From the NCBI RefSeq assembly GCF_964355755.1, contig NC_092680.1, forward strand, positions 9,895,001 to 9,959,000: a stretch of 64,000 nucleotides of DNA, given 5' to 3'. The stretch is from Antedon mediterranea. Taxonomy: Eukaryota > Echinodermata > Crinoidea > Comatulida > Antedonidae. Below the pieces are notes generated by a model that did no database searches, was not told the origin of the DNA, and was given only the letters and a program-made list of their open reading frames with translations. Below are positions 24,098 to 34,849 of this stretch, piece after piece. A program made the position numbers and the translations under genes. The first letter of the stretch is position 1. Every line of letters begins with the position of its first letter.

Positions 24098-25499
24098 TCT
24101 GTTGTCTGTCTTGTTCTTGGTAGCTGTAAAAGGAGATTCAGAAGCTGTCAAAACCGAAGAAAATGAAATTACTTCAGTTTCACGACCTGACGTATCGAAT
24201 GCGTTATCAGCGTAGCCGGCGATATCAAATACAATGTTATTTGGATATCCGACGCGGGCGTATTGTTGTACATCGAAGTTGTGTTGTTACAGGTATCGTA
24301 GCCACGTGTTACATGTGTACTCTGGACACAAACAAATGGAGCATTGTTCGACGCTACAGACGCAATTGAAAAGTGTATATTTTATATCGAGGTCGCAACC
24401 AACCTCACGAAATTTGGGGTGAATATAACTTGTACGGCCAACTACTGTAAAATAAAACGTTTCAAATGCAGTTTAACGATTGATGTACAAAATAATCTTC
24501 CTCGAGTTCTCCATCCTATCATGATGAACTTCGCAGTCTCACCATAGTTCGAGTTTATGTGAGAGACTTTTTAGGTACCAGAAACACTTACATGCCAAAT
24601 TAGTAACATGTTGAATAAAGTCGACTGGTTCCAAAAAATATTAAGTTTTGAATTTTACTAATTGTTTATAATATAATCACATATTTTAAATTAACCTGTG
24701 TGACGTTTCGTGTACAGCCTGTCGACTATTCAAGCTAATGCATAAGAAAACAGAAATCACAACATCAATATAAACTGTGCATGTTGTACACGTTTGCAGG
24801 ACATACTCAATCATTAGCAACAACGGTAGGCCTACTGACGACAAACATTAGTTTAAAGAAGCCAACCGCTGGTCGACGAAAAGTAATTTTGATTTAACAA
24901 AAAAGTAAAACAATCGCCCCTGGTTGAAAAAAATTTACAAAATAAAGCACACGATCAATGATATAAGAAAAAGTAAGAAAGAAAACACCATGTGAGTAAG
25001 CCTAATCAATAGGCATTATTTCGAACATGCAAACGTAGGCCTACTGTAATGCTGTACCTTCAATCTACCAATTAATACTGTCTGCTTCTTTCCTTGATAT
25101 ACCAACATAATAGACTAGACCACTTGGCTTTAATCTAATAAATTTGTTTGACCAAGCAATAGAAGCAGAGTCGGTTAATGCTGATAAAGTACAATAGTAA
25201 AGTAACAATATTATATAACCTAAAGAATGAAATAAAGGAAAGAATCCTTCAATCCCATTAGACCTTTACAAAGATGACACCATAGGTCTATGATACGGTG
25301 TCAATAATAAGCAAGCACAGGTTCCAAAGTTAGTTAAATATCTCCTCATCGTTACCGTTTCTCATGTTCGAGTTTCGGTTGGGCTGACTTTTTCTCATTC
25401 TCCTAGATTTCCTTATCTTATCGTTTCAAATTAATTTAATAAAGTTCAGTATATCACTGGGCGGTTTAGAATTAATGTTCTTTTGTCTGTTGTCTGTAT

Positions 25500-25745
25500 A
25501 TATATATGAAAGTATCTCATCGGAGATCCTGCTTCCAAATCCAAAGGCAAATTACTAAATCAAATGATAAAGTAAAACAGCCAGCAAAAGTTAGCAGAGC
25601 TTTCGGGAAACACTAGCCCTTCATCAGTGCAAGTGAGGGAATTTGGATAAATTCATAGCATAAGAACTGACAAGTGCTGCCTGGGTGGATAGTAATAAAA
25701 TAAATACAAACAAAAGAGACAGGGTGGTGAAGGGTGGCTGGAGAC
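25500..25745 (-). mobile_element. Penelope-like element terminal region with hammerhead-like core
   Basis: On minus this contains CTGATGAAGGGCTAGTG followed by TTTCCCGAAAG (25600-25627). CTGATGA and GAAA are separated by a GGG/CCC hairpin, the arrangement of a hammerhead ribozyme core. Hammerhead motifs in Penelope-like elements are established knowledge. The GIY-YIG fragment of such an element lies upstream on the same strand. The A preceding GGG would face C at the base of stem II, and stems I and III were not resolved, so activity is uncertain. Confidence 0.5.
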
Positions 25746-26143
25746 TGAATAAGAGTAGAAAACAAAGAAGGTAGCTTGGTAGAGATATAAACAATTTTGG
25801 AATGGAACTAAAACAAGGCCAACAGCCATAAGTCGCGTGCTCTCAGAAAAAAATGAACTTTCAAAAAGTAATGTACATCAAAACAGTTCAAAAAGTACAG
25901 AAAAGCGATAAAACGCATAGTGATACCGGACCGACAGACAGACCGATAGACCGACAGACCAACCGACAGACCGACCGACCGACATAGTGAACTATTGAGT
26001 CGCGTCCACGCGACTAAAACAGCTAAAATTGGTGGTTAATATTGAAACTTAAATTTCGGTAATCAATTATGGAATAATTTTACCGATCTAGGAGTATGTT
26101 CCTAATGTTAAGTCCAAAAGGTTTTGTGATTTTAAGAAGTAAT

Positions 26144-26590
26144 TCACAGTGGTTTTCTTTGTCTTTGTTTTTTGTCGCTCCATTTGGCATCGTGGTCTAT
26201 TGCAATAACTCTGAAATTTGCAATCGAATTAAAATGTGCGGCTACAGGTTGATCAAGCTTTAATGTTTTGATAGCTGATCTGTGTTGTGTCATTCTCATA
26301 CGGAGAGTGTTTTTTTTTGTTTCCCCGACGTACTGTTTACCACAAATATTACAGTATATGAGATAAATGACGTTTTTGGTTAGACAATTAATTGATTTTC
26401 TTATCCGAAAAATGCAGCCAGTTTCGTTACTCTTAAAATTTCCAGTAGAATCAACCAATGAACAAGTTTTGCAGGATTTGCCGCAAAGGTTACTGCCCAA
26501 ATTTTGGCTGACATGAGAGTTAATTTCACTCTTAAAATTGTATCTGACTTATCACGAAGGGTGGGAGGTCTACGAAATGCAATAATGGGT
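26144..26590 (-). mobile_element. Penelope-like element fragment with GIY-YIG endonuclease
   Basis: The minus reading contains CGKSCKTCSLV, the Cys-rich linker, then KNVIYLIYCNICGKQYVGET, which carries the YLI...YVG core of the GIY-YIG nuclease, then LRMRMTQHRSAIKT and VAAHFN. Just upstream, in another frame, PPIIAFRRPPTLRDK matches the segment preceding the linker in Penelope-like elements. The reverse transcriptase is absent. The fragment is frameshifted and so inactive. Confidence 0.8.
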
Positions 26591-28107
26591 GGTTCTGGAA
26601 AAACAGTCCTAATAGTCCGGAAGAGTAAAAATTGCCATCCAACTTTTCTAGACTAGAATTTTCCGTAGATTACGAATATTGAAGGTAATCGATCAGGATA
26701 GGAAGCGTTTTCGAGATATAAGGGGTCAATGTTCAAAATTGACCAATTACAACAATGTATTATGTATATGTATTATAACAAATTTATTGAAGCATAATTT
26801 GGTATTCTATTACATTTTTATGATTATAGGTGTCTATTCAATCACCTTATGAAAACTGTTGTGATTAAGGGTCAAATGTCAATATTGACCAATCATAGAA
26901 CCTACCTATAAAACCAAATAAAAACTAAGATTTAACAAAAATTGGATGTTCTCTCATCCTGTTAATCAAACGCAATGTAAAAGAGCGAATACATCATTCC
27001 ATCAATTGACATAAGGTCAATTTCATCAGTTGACATAAGGTCAAAGGTGAACAGTTTAATATGCATATCAATTCGATTTGATCTGCTTTTTTACGTTTGC
27101 AATATATAATTTTGGTTTTTATTTGTCTAGGTACTCAGATAACTGAGAATACTTAGTTATGTACTAGCCAGACTGTGCACCTTAAGTGGTGGTGGTAACT
27201 GTGGTCTGTCTTTGTAGTGAGTTGTGGATTCCAGTTTTTATTAGCCAATAAAAGTAAAAATCTAAAGCATTATTGACCAAGATTATAGATCTGAGTAATT
27301 GTGTTGTCAACTAGGGAAACAGGCAATATTCTCTTAATATTTTCAAAAGGGAAAGAAATCCTGATGGTCTCTTATGAAAGGTAATCATTGACATATTTGA
27401 AACATACAGTATTTGCAGAACTTGACAATGAAATACATAGTGACGAATCCAAGATCAGTAAATAGAAAAAGTTGGGGATCAGTGAATGGCCAGAGTCCCA
27501 GAGAAATTGTGAATTGAAATTAAAGGTGGGAGGATGGGGGTGGGCTGGGTCACCTGGATCTGCATATGCCCTATCCTGTGAATGAATTGGTATTCTCTGA
27601 TTCTGATGAATAGTAGTTTACGAATATTGTAGCTCTAATAAATGCAACTGTGTAGTGGTAAATCAGTGAAGGTCAGCGTCACAAATTACATCATAACACT
27701 TTAAATTTAACAGTCATAATATTAATGTTATTATTTATTTTACAGTATAATAATTCATTTAAAATAATGCCCACTAGAAAAATTATCAAAATACCATAAC
27801 TTCACAAATAACGTGATTACATTTATGACCATCGATCTCATAATTTGAATATCTTTGAATTATTTAGTATATCACTTGTAAAAATGTTAACCTTCGACCT
27901 ATGTCAACTGGTATAATGATGAATGTGCTCTTGAATGTGCTAAAACATTACATTTTGTCTTAAATGTTAGTTTTTATAGGCAAATTTTGTGAGTGTTCAG
28001 TATTGACATTTTACCTTTAATTGCAAAGTATTTGTTTATTAGGTTACTGAATAGATACATACAAATGTATTAATAGACTAAATTGAACTTCAATAAATTG
28101 GTTATAA

Positions 28108-28144
28108 CTAGATGGTACGCTCGCTTCGCTCGCGTACCATCTAG
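28108..28144. repeat. Perfect hairpin CTAGATGGTACGC / GCGTACCATCTAG
   Basis: Two perfectly complementary 13-base arms flank an 11-base loop that is itself rich in TCGC repeats. GC-rich perfect hairpins are unusual in this AT-rich surrounding and often mark ends of rolling-circle or foldback elements; no other end could be assigned. Confidence 0.7.
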
Positions 28145-29107
28145 GTCGTGCCCACAGATGGTTCTCGAATACATAATGATTTCAGCGTTAAAAAACTGGC
28201 GATTTCAAATGTACAATAATGCAGGACAATAATACATGTTGTTTACAGGAACGAATAAATATACACTGTGATTTATGTACTCAACTAAAATTAGCACCCT
28301 GGGAATTACTTCCGAAAGAGAAACTTGTCACAAAATGAGACCAATTGTTTTAAAAGTCAGATTTAAACTAACTTATTTTGTGTTTTGTATGTAACATTAT
28401 GGTTGAGGGATGGGGAAAAATTTTTAATTATATTCTTTATTTTATAACGAAATATTGTAATGAAATTGTTTTCATGTTTTACAAATAATATACCACTAAA
28501 CACAGTAAAACATTGCGATGTAATACTTTGTTGAAACTATCACCGTCGTAGTCGATTGAAATAGTACAGTACATGTAACGATACACTACGACGTATGTTT
28601 ATATATAATGTTAAACAATTTGTTAAAACCACCTCTATTCGGGGAAAATCATAAATTCGATTTAATCGTCAATAAATATTAAATTATCTAACTCAACTTA
28701 ATTAGTAGGCCTAATGGTTTTCAATAGTTTCTTAGAGCCAATTCATAATTAAGTTGGTTCCTACCCTACCCACCAAAGTTGTTCTGCGTTTAGGGCATGT
28801 GATGCACCGTATAGGCTTATCCTCTACTGGCTTTACAACGCTACTCATGCCAGTGAGGGAAGGGTGATGATGTGGGTGGTTTAAATGCAATAATAAAGAT
28901 TTGTACATAATATACGGCGACTGAAACGCTAGCTCATTATCCGTTTAAAAAAAATTATATCCAACCTCTGCAGTACAGATTGGAAAAAAAATGGATCGAA
29001 TTTCTGTTATGAGTATACAGTACTTGCCTTTACGACGCCTGAGGGAATAGACACTTGTGTAACAGAGATTGGAATGTTCCATTCATCGCAAATCAATACA
29101 TTTATAT

Positions 29108-29410
29108 TATACAAATAATGAATGTTTATGAGTGCAATGGTACAAATAATGGCACGAGGTGAATGATGAAAGGTTATATCAACGAGGCAAAGCCGAGTTG
29201 ATATAACCTTTCATCATTCACCAAGTGCCATTATTTGTACCATTACACGAATACAAAACATTCATTATTTGTTTTATATAACATCTAAATAAATTCTAGT
29301 TATTTGAAAAAAGTACTATTTAACGATCGTTGAATAGTGCGTACTATTGCACGCCATGTGACCCACATTCGTCCAATCAAATGACAGGAATTTATATAGG
29401 TGTTATATAA
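29108..29410. mobile_element. Palindromic (foldback) insertion, about 300 bp
   Basis: The core is a perfect inverted repeat: arms of 23 bases (29161-29183 and 29197-29219) around GAGGCAAAGCCGA. The arms extend with few mismatches to about 29108 and 29281. A unique right part (29305-29410, with GCGTACTATTGCACGCCATG) recurs at 187-275. The flanking sequence 29065-29107 plus 29411-29526 is found joined without the insert at 31880-32036, which looks like an empty site. Confidence 0.7.
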
Positions 29411-29817
29411 AAACGTATATTAAATCTATCAAAATAGTATTTTTTAAAGAAAATGGGCCTGTCTTCAACATTATGATGCTGTACTCGAGCTGTTCAACCG
29501 GTTTTCAGCCATTAAAAACAATTATCGTAGGAGGAGATAGGAAAATGCGAAGCATCCTCGTATAAGACGGACATCCATTAGACAGTGTATACCACGATCG
29601 AAAAACACCCCTATTTGGGGCAAATCGTTGAACCTAAATTCGTTTTTACCGAATTTTGCCCTTACGTAAATTTATATATAGATACAAATATATATATATA
29701 AGAATAAATCACTGTAAGTTATAGAAACAGTGCTCATATTCGGAACATGATCTCATAATCGCGTCGAGCGTGGCTCATTGGCGAAAGTTCCTGTATTTTT
29801 TAGTTGTATGAAAAAAT

Positions 29818-29888
29818 GTCTCTGGCGGGATTCGAACCTGAAACCTCTCGCTTACAGGGCGAGTATCATACCACTAGACCACAGAGCC
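29818..29888 (-). tRNA. tRNA-like sequence, anticodon TGT by position; possible pseudogene or SINE head
   Basis: On minus, GGCTCTG begins a 71-base sequence with A- and B-box-like segments (GGTCTAGTGG, GGTTCGAATCC), an anticodon stem CTCGC/GCGAG and a TTTTTT run directly after the 3' end. The acceptor stem has one mismatch and the T stem two. The base before the anticodon is C rather than the invariant T. It resembles a tRNA-Pro body with an altered anticodon loop, so it may not be functional. Confidence 0.45.
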
Positions 29889-31259
29889 ATATATGGTATT
29901 ATCACAGATTTTCACCCACCAGATAGATTCTCTCATACAACAAACGCCCTGACAATCAGTGGAGGCTTAACAAGTCAGAATAAATTATAATTGGTCATTT
30001 AGAACTTTGACCCCTTTCTCTCGAAAACTCTTTTTATCCTGATCGAAGTCTGATTTGATTAAATACAGTATTATAATTATATTATTCAAAATTATATTGA
30101 AATAACATAACTTTACTGATTAAATAATTTGATTACTTGTAAAACCATCGATATTATCACTTTGCATTTATTTGGTACCGGTAACTACGCATAGTAAAAT
30201 GTTGACCTTTTGCCTTATGTCAACTGATGGAATGATGTATTCGCTCTTTTACATTGTGTATGATTAACAGGATGAGAAAACATCAACATTTTTGTTAATT
30301 ACTTTTATATTTGGTTTTATAGGTAGGTTCTATGATTGGTCAATATTGACATTTGACCCTTATTCACAAAGGATCTTTTTCATAAGGTGATTGAATAGAT
30401 ACATAATAATACTAAAATGTAATAAAAGACCAAATTGTGCTTCAATATAAATTTTGTTATAATACATATACATAGTACATTGTTGTTGTAATACGGTCAA
30501 TTTTTAGTCGCGTGGAAGCGACTCTATAGTTCACTATGTCGGTCCGTCGGTCTGTCGGTCTGTCGGTCTGTCTGTCGGTCCGGTATCACTATGCGTTTTT
30601 TCGCTTTCTGACCTTATCTTGATATCAGTTTAATCTAGCTAAGTCAATTTTTCACAGTATATTCCTTATGGCCCAGGAATCGATGTGGTTATGTTTTCAC
30701 GGTGCGCAATAAAAAATTACGCGGTCTACGCACGATTTAACGAAATCACGTTTGTAATCATATCTTTTAATTAAATAAAATTTGGTACTCATAAATTTCA
30801 GGGCATAAATCATCATATGGCAATACAATTACGTGCGTAGTGCATGTAACGCATGCGTACGCGCGCTTAACATTTTCAAAATTTATTTTCGATGAAATAA
30901 TAGTACGTTTCAGGCAATTTTAAGCGTTTAAAAAATTGCCATGAGTGCGCAGATGTTTGCGCGCGCACTGCGCGTTAAATATTATTGCGCACTCTTTTTG
31001 CCCGATTTCTGTTTTCTTGACTTACTTTTCAACTCAAAATTACGTTATACGAGCACGTCAAAAGTGACAGGCTACGCACGTGTAAATTAAAAATATATAT
31101 ATAATATAACTGTTTTTAAACATTTCAACATTTTTAAACATGTTCAGTAATTTCGGTCAGTTGGTAGGTTGGTCGGTCGGTCGGTAAACACTAAGCACGC
31201 GACTGCAGCCATCTATATGGCTTTGTTAACTTTGACTTCTTATATCTCAAAAACGCTTC

Positions 31260-31720
31260 CTATCCTGATTGATTGATTCCATATTCGCAATCTACCGAAA
31301 ATTCTGGTTTAGAAAAGTTGGATGGCAATTTGGGTTTCTCAGTAATAGCCCGTAATGAAGGCAACCTAGTGGTTGTAACCAATGGCACTCTGGTCGAAGT
31401 TGGCTGACGTGGTTTGTACGTCAGTGTTTGACATCGATGAATATCTTTTGCTTTCTTTATAGCAGTTTCGATGTATTCCTTCTTGTTAACGTGGGCTTTA
31501 ATACCCACTATACGGATATTGTTTCTACGGGAAAACCGCTCACCTTTGTTTAATTCCGACTGCATGCTTAGTAGATTCCTTTTTAACTCGGTAATAGAAG
31601 TTTCAGTGGAAATTGAAAGTATTCATTCCTGTTGGCCTTTAAGCAAGGTTGTTAGGGAAGAACGAACAAACTGTTCAAAATCCTGTTCAGCAGTGGCACG
31701 TGTGTCCGGCATAGGAAAAT
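31260..31720 (-). mobile_element. LINE ORF1-like fragment (L1/Tx1 type)
   Basis: On minus, the reading ETSITELKRNLLSMQSELN then GERFSRRNNIRIVGI resembles the coiled coil and the RRNNI(R/V)I start of the RNA-binding domain in L1/Tx1-like ORF1 proteins. An in-frame stop lies upstream and the reading ends at 31260. It may be a remnant of the same kind of element as 34850-36575. Confidence 0.5.
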
Positions 31721-32156
31721 TTCGATTCAAATGGCAACCAAAAAAGGTTAATACGTATTTACAATATTGTCAAAGTATTGCAATACTATCAGTTGTATGT
31801 TTATTCTCCAAGGGCCCATACATTTACCTACTTGTGTTAAACCAAGGGCTCATTAATTTACCTACAAACTGGGAGTCTGAGAGATTGGAATGTTCTATTC
31901 ATCGCAAATCAAAACATTTGTATAAACGTATATTAAATATATCAAAATAGTATTTTTTTAAGAAAACTGGACTGTCTTCAACATTATGATATTGTACTCG
32001 AGCTGTTCAACCGGTTTTCAGCTATTAAAAACAATTATCTAATTATTATTATTATTATATCTAATCTGCAGACAGTACTGTTTCGATCTTATTAGATCTC
32101 GATATTAACTGAGATTAAAAGTGCATTTTGAACATCCAAAATATATAAACACTTAG

Positions 32157-32241
32157 CACTGAGAATACTTGATACTTAGTACTTCAAATAACTGATGGCA
32201 CCAGCACATTCATTAAGAGTCTGTTAGAAAGCTATACAAAA
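32157..32241 (+). promoter_or_regulatory. Promoter of gene 2
   Basis: The family box is present as CACTGAGAATACTTGATACT with TAGTACTTC (32157-32184), followed by GGCACCAGCACATT (32197-32210) and a TATA-like TATACAAAA at 32233-32241. The sequence upstream (AACATCCAAAATATATAAAC) matches the pseudogene promoter at 18085-18105, which pairs these two as closest relatives. Confidence 0.6.
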
Positions 32242-32264
32242 GGAAGATCACAAACTCACAACCT

Positions 32265-32341
32265 CCAATTCCTGTTTGTAGTCCGAGTAGGCGCGCCTGC
32301 AAATTATTTTACAATAGTTTCTGTGCACGTTCTTTGTTGGG
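32265..32341 (+). other. Non-coding first exon of gene 2 (approximate 5' end)
   Basis: It ends at a GG|GTAAGT donor (32342). The intron is only 227 bases, with the acceptor TTTCAACAG ending at 32568, four bases before the start codon at 32573. The 5' end is inferred from TATA spacing. Confidence 0.5.
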
Positions 32342-32572
32342 GTAAGTGACATTAGTGTATTTTTAGCGTAGAGAATTAGTGCGAGTGTAAGTCAAGGAGC
32401 AAGTTTTATAGTTTTAATATACAGTAGTTTTAAAATAGGTCTTCTGGAATACAACGAGCGTGTTACGTTATTTACATATTTTTCTGTTCGTGGAACGTTT
32501 CACTAAACACATAAAACAAAAGTTTCTATGTTTTTTTCAATTCTTTACTTTTTGTCGTCTTTCAACAGAATC

Positions 32573-33601
32573 ATGTGGTGGGTTCGAGTTGTTCTGTTAT
32601 CTGTATTGTTCTTGGTAGCTGTGAAAGGAGATTCAGAATCTGTCAAAACCGAAGAAAGTGGAATCACAACAGTTTCACGACCTGATATCAACTTAGATGT
32701 AAAAACGGACTCATCGATTGTTAGTCCCCAAAATATTATCACATCAAATGCAACATCGGATAAAGTAAAGTTATGCTGTAGACGGAGACGGCGGCGGTGC
32801 TGTCGCCGCAGGAGACGATGCTGTCGAAGACGTTGCCGTTGCAGAAGACGTCGACGTTGCCGATGCAGAAGACGACGTTACCGTTGCAGAAGACGTCGAC
32901 GTTGCCGCTGCAGAAGAAGACGTTACCGTTGCCGAAGACGTCGACGTGTCCGATGCAGAAGAAGACGTTACCGTTGTCGAAAACGTCGACGTTTCCGATG
33001 CAAAAGACGACGTTACCGTTGCAGAAGACGAAGACGGGGAACTAGACCTATCACTCGTCCAATCAGAAGATTACCAACCAACATTTACTATACGTTTAGC
33101 CAAAACACATTGTACTGTAATACCGGACGGGGCAGTAAATTCCGCGTACGTTATAGATGGGGTAGTGGACGATTGTTTGCATACGTTCAAGGAAGATGGC
33201 AATTGGTGCGTAAATATGGTCAATATGGCGCAAAGTATACATTTAATGGAAGCCAATTTGTTATTAGTGGTCACTGGCGTCCTGTTTTTTATTTCTCTTG
33301 GAAGGGAAGAGTGCTCTATTTAAGATTTCGCTGTGGGAGACAAGTTGGCCATTATCACGTACGTTACAGATGGCGTGGACGCACTTTATACTACTTCGAT
33401 GGTGGTAGATGGTTTACTGTTAGTAAATACAGTAAAGATGGTGTAGTTTACTGCTATAGTAATGGTCGCTATGCGCAAAATCCTTCGTCATCATCATCGT
33501 CGTCATCGACCCAAACTTACACAACATATACCAATAACGATTCCAATCCTGTAGTCACTACTACCACCACCACCACTAAACGTGAATACGTCCCTGAATA
33601 G
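32573..33601 (+). CDS. Gene 2: secreted Arg/Tyr-rich repeat protein, 342 aa, 2 modules
   Basis: This is the shortest and simplest member of the unrecognised family, and it shows the basic plan. The start MWWVRVVLLSVLFLVAVKG is a clear signal peptide, with cleavage likely before DSES. The leader up to KVKLCC (about residue 65) is acidic, with EESG and several Asp. A Cys/Arg domain of about 75 residues follows, built on a 14-residue period with RCRRRRYRC cores. After a TRPITRPIRR linker there are two modules carrying RVRYRW, GRLFAYV.GRW, LVRKYGQYG and GRTLYYFDGGRW. The tail is Ser-, then Thr-rich and ends KREYVPE. An ATG 45 bases upstream lies in the intron. The best polyadenylation signal is at 33706. 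Its role is unknown; an acidic leader before a basic mature part is a layout also known in stored cationic peptides. Confidence 0.85.
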   Translation: MWWVRVVLLSVLFLVAVKGDSESVKTEESGITTVSRPDINLDVKTDSSIVSPQNIITSNATSDKVKLCCRRRRRRCCRRRRRCCRRRCRCRRRRRCRCRRRRYRCRRRRRCRCRRRRYRCRRRRRVRCRRRRYRCRKRRRFRCKRRRYRCRRRRRGTRPITRPIRRLPTNIYYTFSQNTLYCNTGRGSKFRVRYRWGSGRLFAYVQGRWQLVRKYGQYGAKYTFNGSQFVISGHWRPVFYFSWKGRVLYLRFRCGRQVGHYHVRYRWRGRTLYYFDGGRWFTVSKYSKDGVVYCYSNGRYAQNPSSSSSSSSTQTYTTYTNNDSNPVVTTTTTTTKREYVPE

Positions 33602-33705
33602 AAAAGCTATATAGAACTATAGCGTGAGAACCATCACGGCGTTAAGCCGTAGTATTACAGTATCCCGTGTTCTTTATAGTATATTAGAAAATAATTATGA
33701 ACTAC

Positions 33706-33711
33706 AATAAA
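33706..33711 (+). terminator. Polyadenylation signal of gene 2
   Basis: AATAAA lies 105 bases after the stop codon. The region 33720-34150 contains nothing else that I can support. Confidence 0.5.
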
Positions 33712-34154
33712 TATGAAAAAATGCAATTATTTATCGAATTGTAATTTGTTTTTTTTGTAATTTAGTATACATTTGAGTAGGCCTACACAAAATGCCAATG
33801 TACGCTTCTTTATTTTATTGTTCCGTCACCAAAAACAACAAAAAAGACCAAATAATTATATTATTCATTTCGTTGTTCCATTAATTTTAGGAAAATAAAG
33901 ACATACAAGACAACCTAGAACATAAGAAGAAGTTTAAAAATTCACATGACAGATTCCTGCAGAGAAATGAATTACTATAAAATGTAGTTGGAAAGGAAAT
34001 ATTATTAAAACACAATCATCATCGAATTCATCTGATTCAATGATTTATTTTCCTTCCCTTCAATGAAGTTTATTTTTTATAGGCATTCAACAGCGAGTAA
34101 TTTGCCAATTGCAGGATAGATACACGATTTTTATAATTTATAATGCTTATAAAC

Positions 34155-34792
34155 TAAAGCTTTGTCAACATTATCAAACTAGTTTGACATGAAAAGTATG
34201 ATTTGCCCAAATATGGTGGAGATATGCCCAAATACACTGTAAAAATAGTGTTTAGATCTTAAACACCTATTTTGTACCAACTTTTTCCACACGTTTAGCT
34301 TTTAGACACGAGTTACATGTTTAGGGTGTTTAAAAGCTAAGCGTGTTTATAGCTACATGTTGTTTTCCTCCACTTGACTAATGTCAATATTATGTTCAAT
34401 TACTCCACATGTTTAGCAGTCAAAATGTTTAGGTATGTGTTTAGCGTTGCGTGCATACGATTTTACTGTGGTGGAAAAAAGCTCCACACATGGCAAATTA
34501 AACACGTTTAAAACCTAAACTTGTCTTCATACTGCTCCACATGTTTAACAATCAATACGTCACTGATGTGTTGAGTTGGATACAGACTACATGTTTAGAA
34601 TGTGTTTAGAACCTAAACATGTTTCACATCTAAACATGTTTAAGGCTAAATGTGTGGAAAAAGTGGGTACAAAATAAATGTTTAAGATCTAAACACTATT
34701 TTTAAAGTGTATAGTAGTGTTATCATCATCATGCCCATATGTATATGGGCACATCATATGTTTTTGTTGTCACATAAAGTTTGATAGTGTAT
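34155..34792. mobile_element. Outer MITE of the AAGCT..GTC..AC.ATCAAACT family, interrupted
   Basis: The left end TAAAGCTTTGTCAACATTAT with CAAACT, and the right AGTTTGATAGTGTATAAA, match the cleaner copy at 45934-46137. The internal ATTTGCCCAAATATGG is shared too. A second MITE (34233-34712) sits inside. Confidence 0.6.
34233..34712. mobile_element. Nested MITE with 30-bp terminal inverted repeats (TA target)
   Basis: The ends CACTGTAAAAATAGTGTTTA and GATCTTAAACA (left) are inverted at the right with one mismatch near the tip. TA dinucleotides flank both sides, as for Tc1/mariner-type elements. The inside is full of ACATGTTTAG-like words and has no coding capacity. Confidence 0.75.
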
Positions 34793-34849
34793 AAAAGGCA
34801 ATTTCATTTAAGGATTATACTTTGGTACAAATCTCCGCCTTGGATACCT

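Larger units (their letters stand above)
22636..24405 (+). pseudogene. Fourth family member: Arg/Tyr-rich gene, split by nested retrotransposons
   Basis: The acceptor TTTCAACAG (22623-22631) and the start MWWVRVVL (ATG 22636) match gene 2 almost base for base, upstream intron included (22540-22640 against 32480-32580). The signal peptide breaks off at 22661 and resumes at 24104 with a continuation matching FLVAVKGDS. Between them lies a non-LTR element that itself carries another. Beyond 24104 the acidic leader (SVKTEE-like, then SRPDV) is followed by a single decayed module (24190-24405) recognisable by (Y)RS.VLHVY and WSIVRRYRRN, with a frameshift and stops. It is clearly inactive. The old gene probably belonged to the MWW subfamily with gene 2. 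Confidence 0.85.
25895..30610. repeat. Large, diverged inverted-repeat region with GACC/GGTC microsatellite ends
   Basis: The block 25903-26015 (AAGCGATAAAACGCATAGTG, ATACCGGACCGACAG and GACCGACAGACC repeats, then AGTCGCGTCCACGCGACT) is inverted at 30500-30605. Further inward, 26700-27060 is inverted at 30020-30480 (for example TAGAACCTACCTATAAAACC), and a third diverged copy lies at 27900-28105. A related GGTC-rich segment and an inverse of 26625-26720 lie at 31150-31325. Several overlapping copies of one repeat family probably explain this. It contains a Penelope-like fragment, a tRNA-like sequence and two hairpins. Confidence 0.5.
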
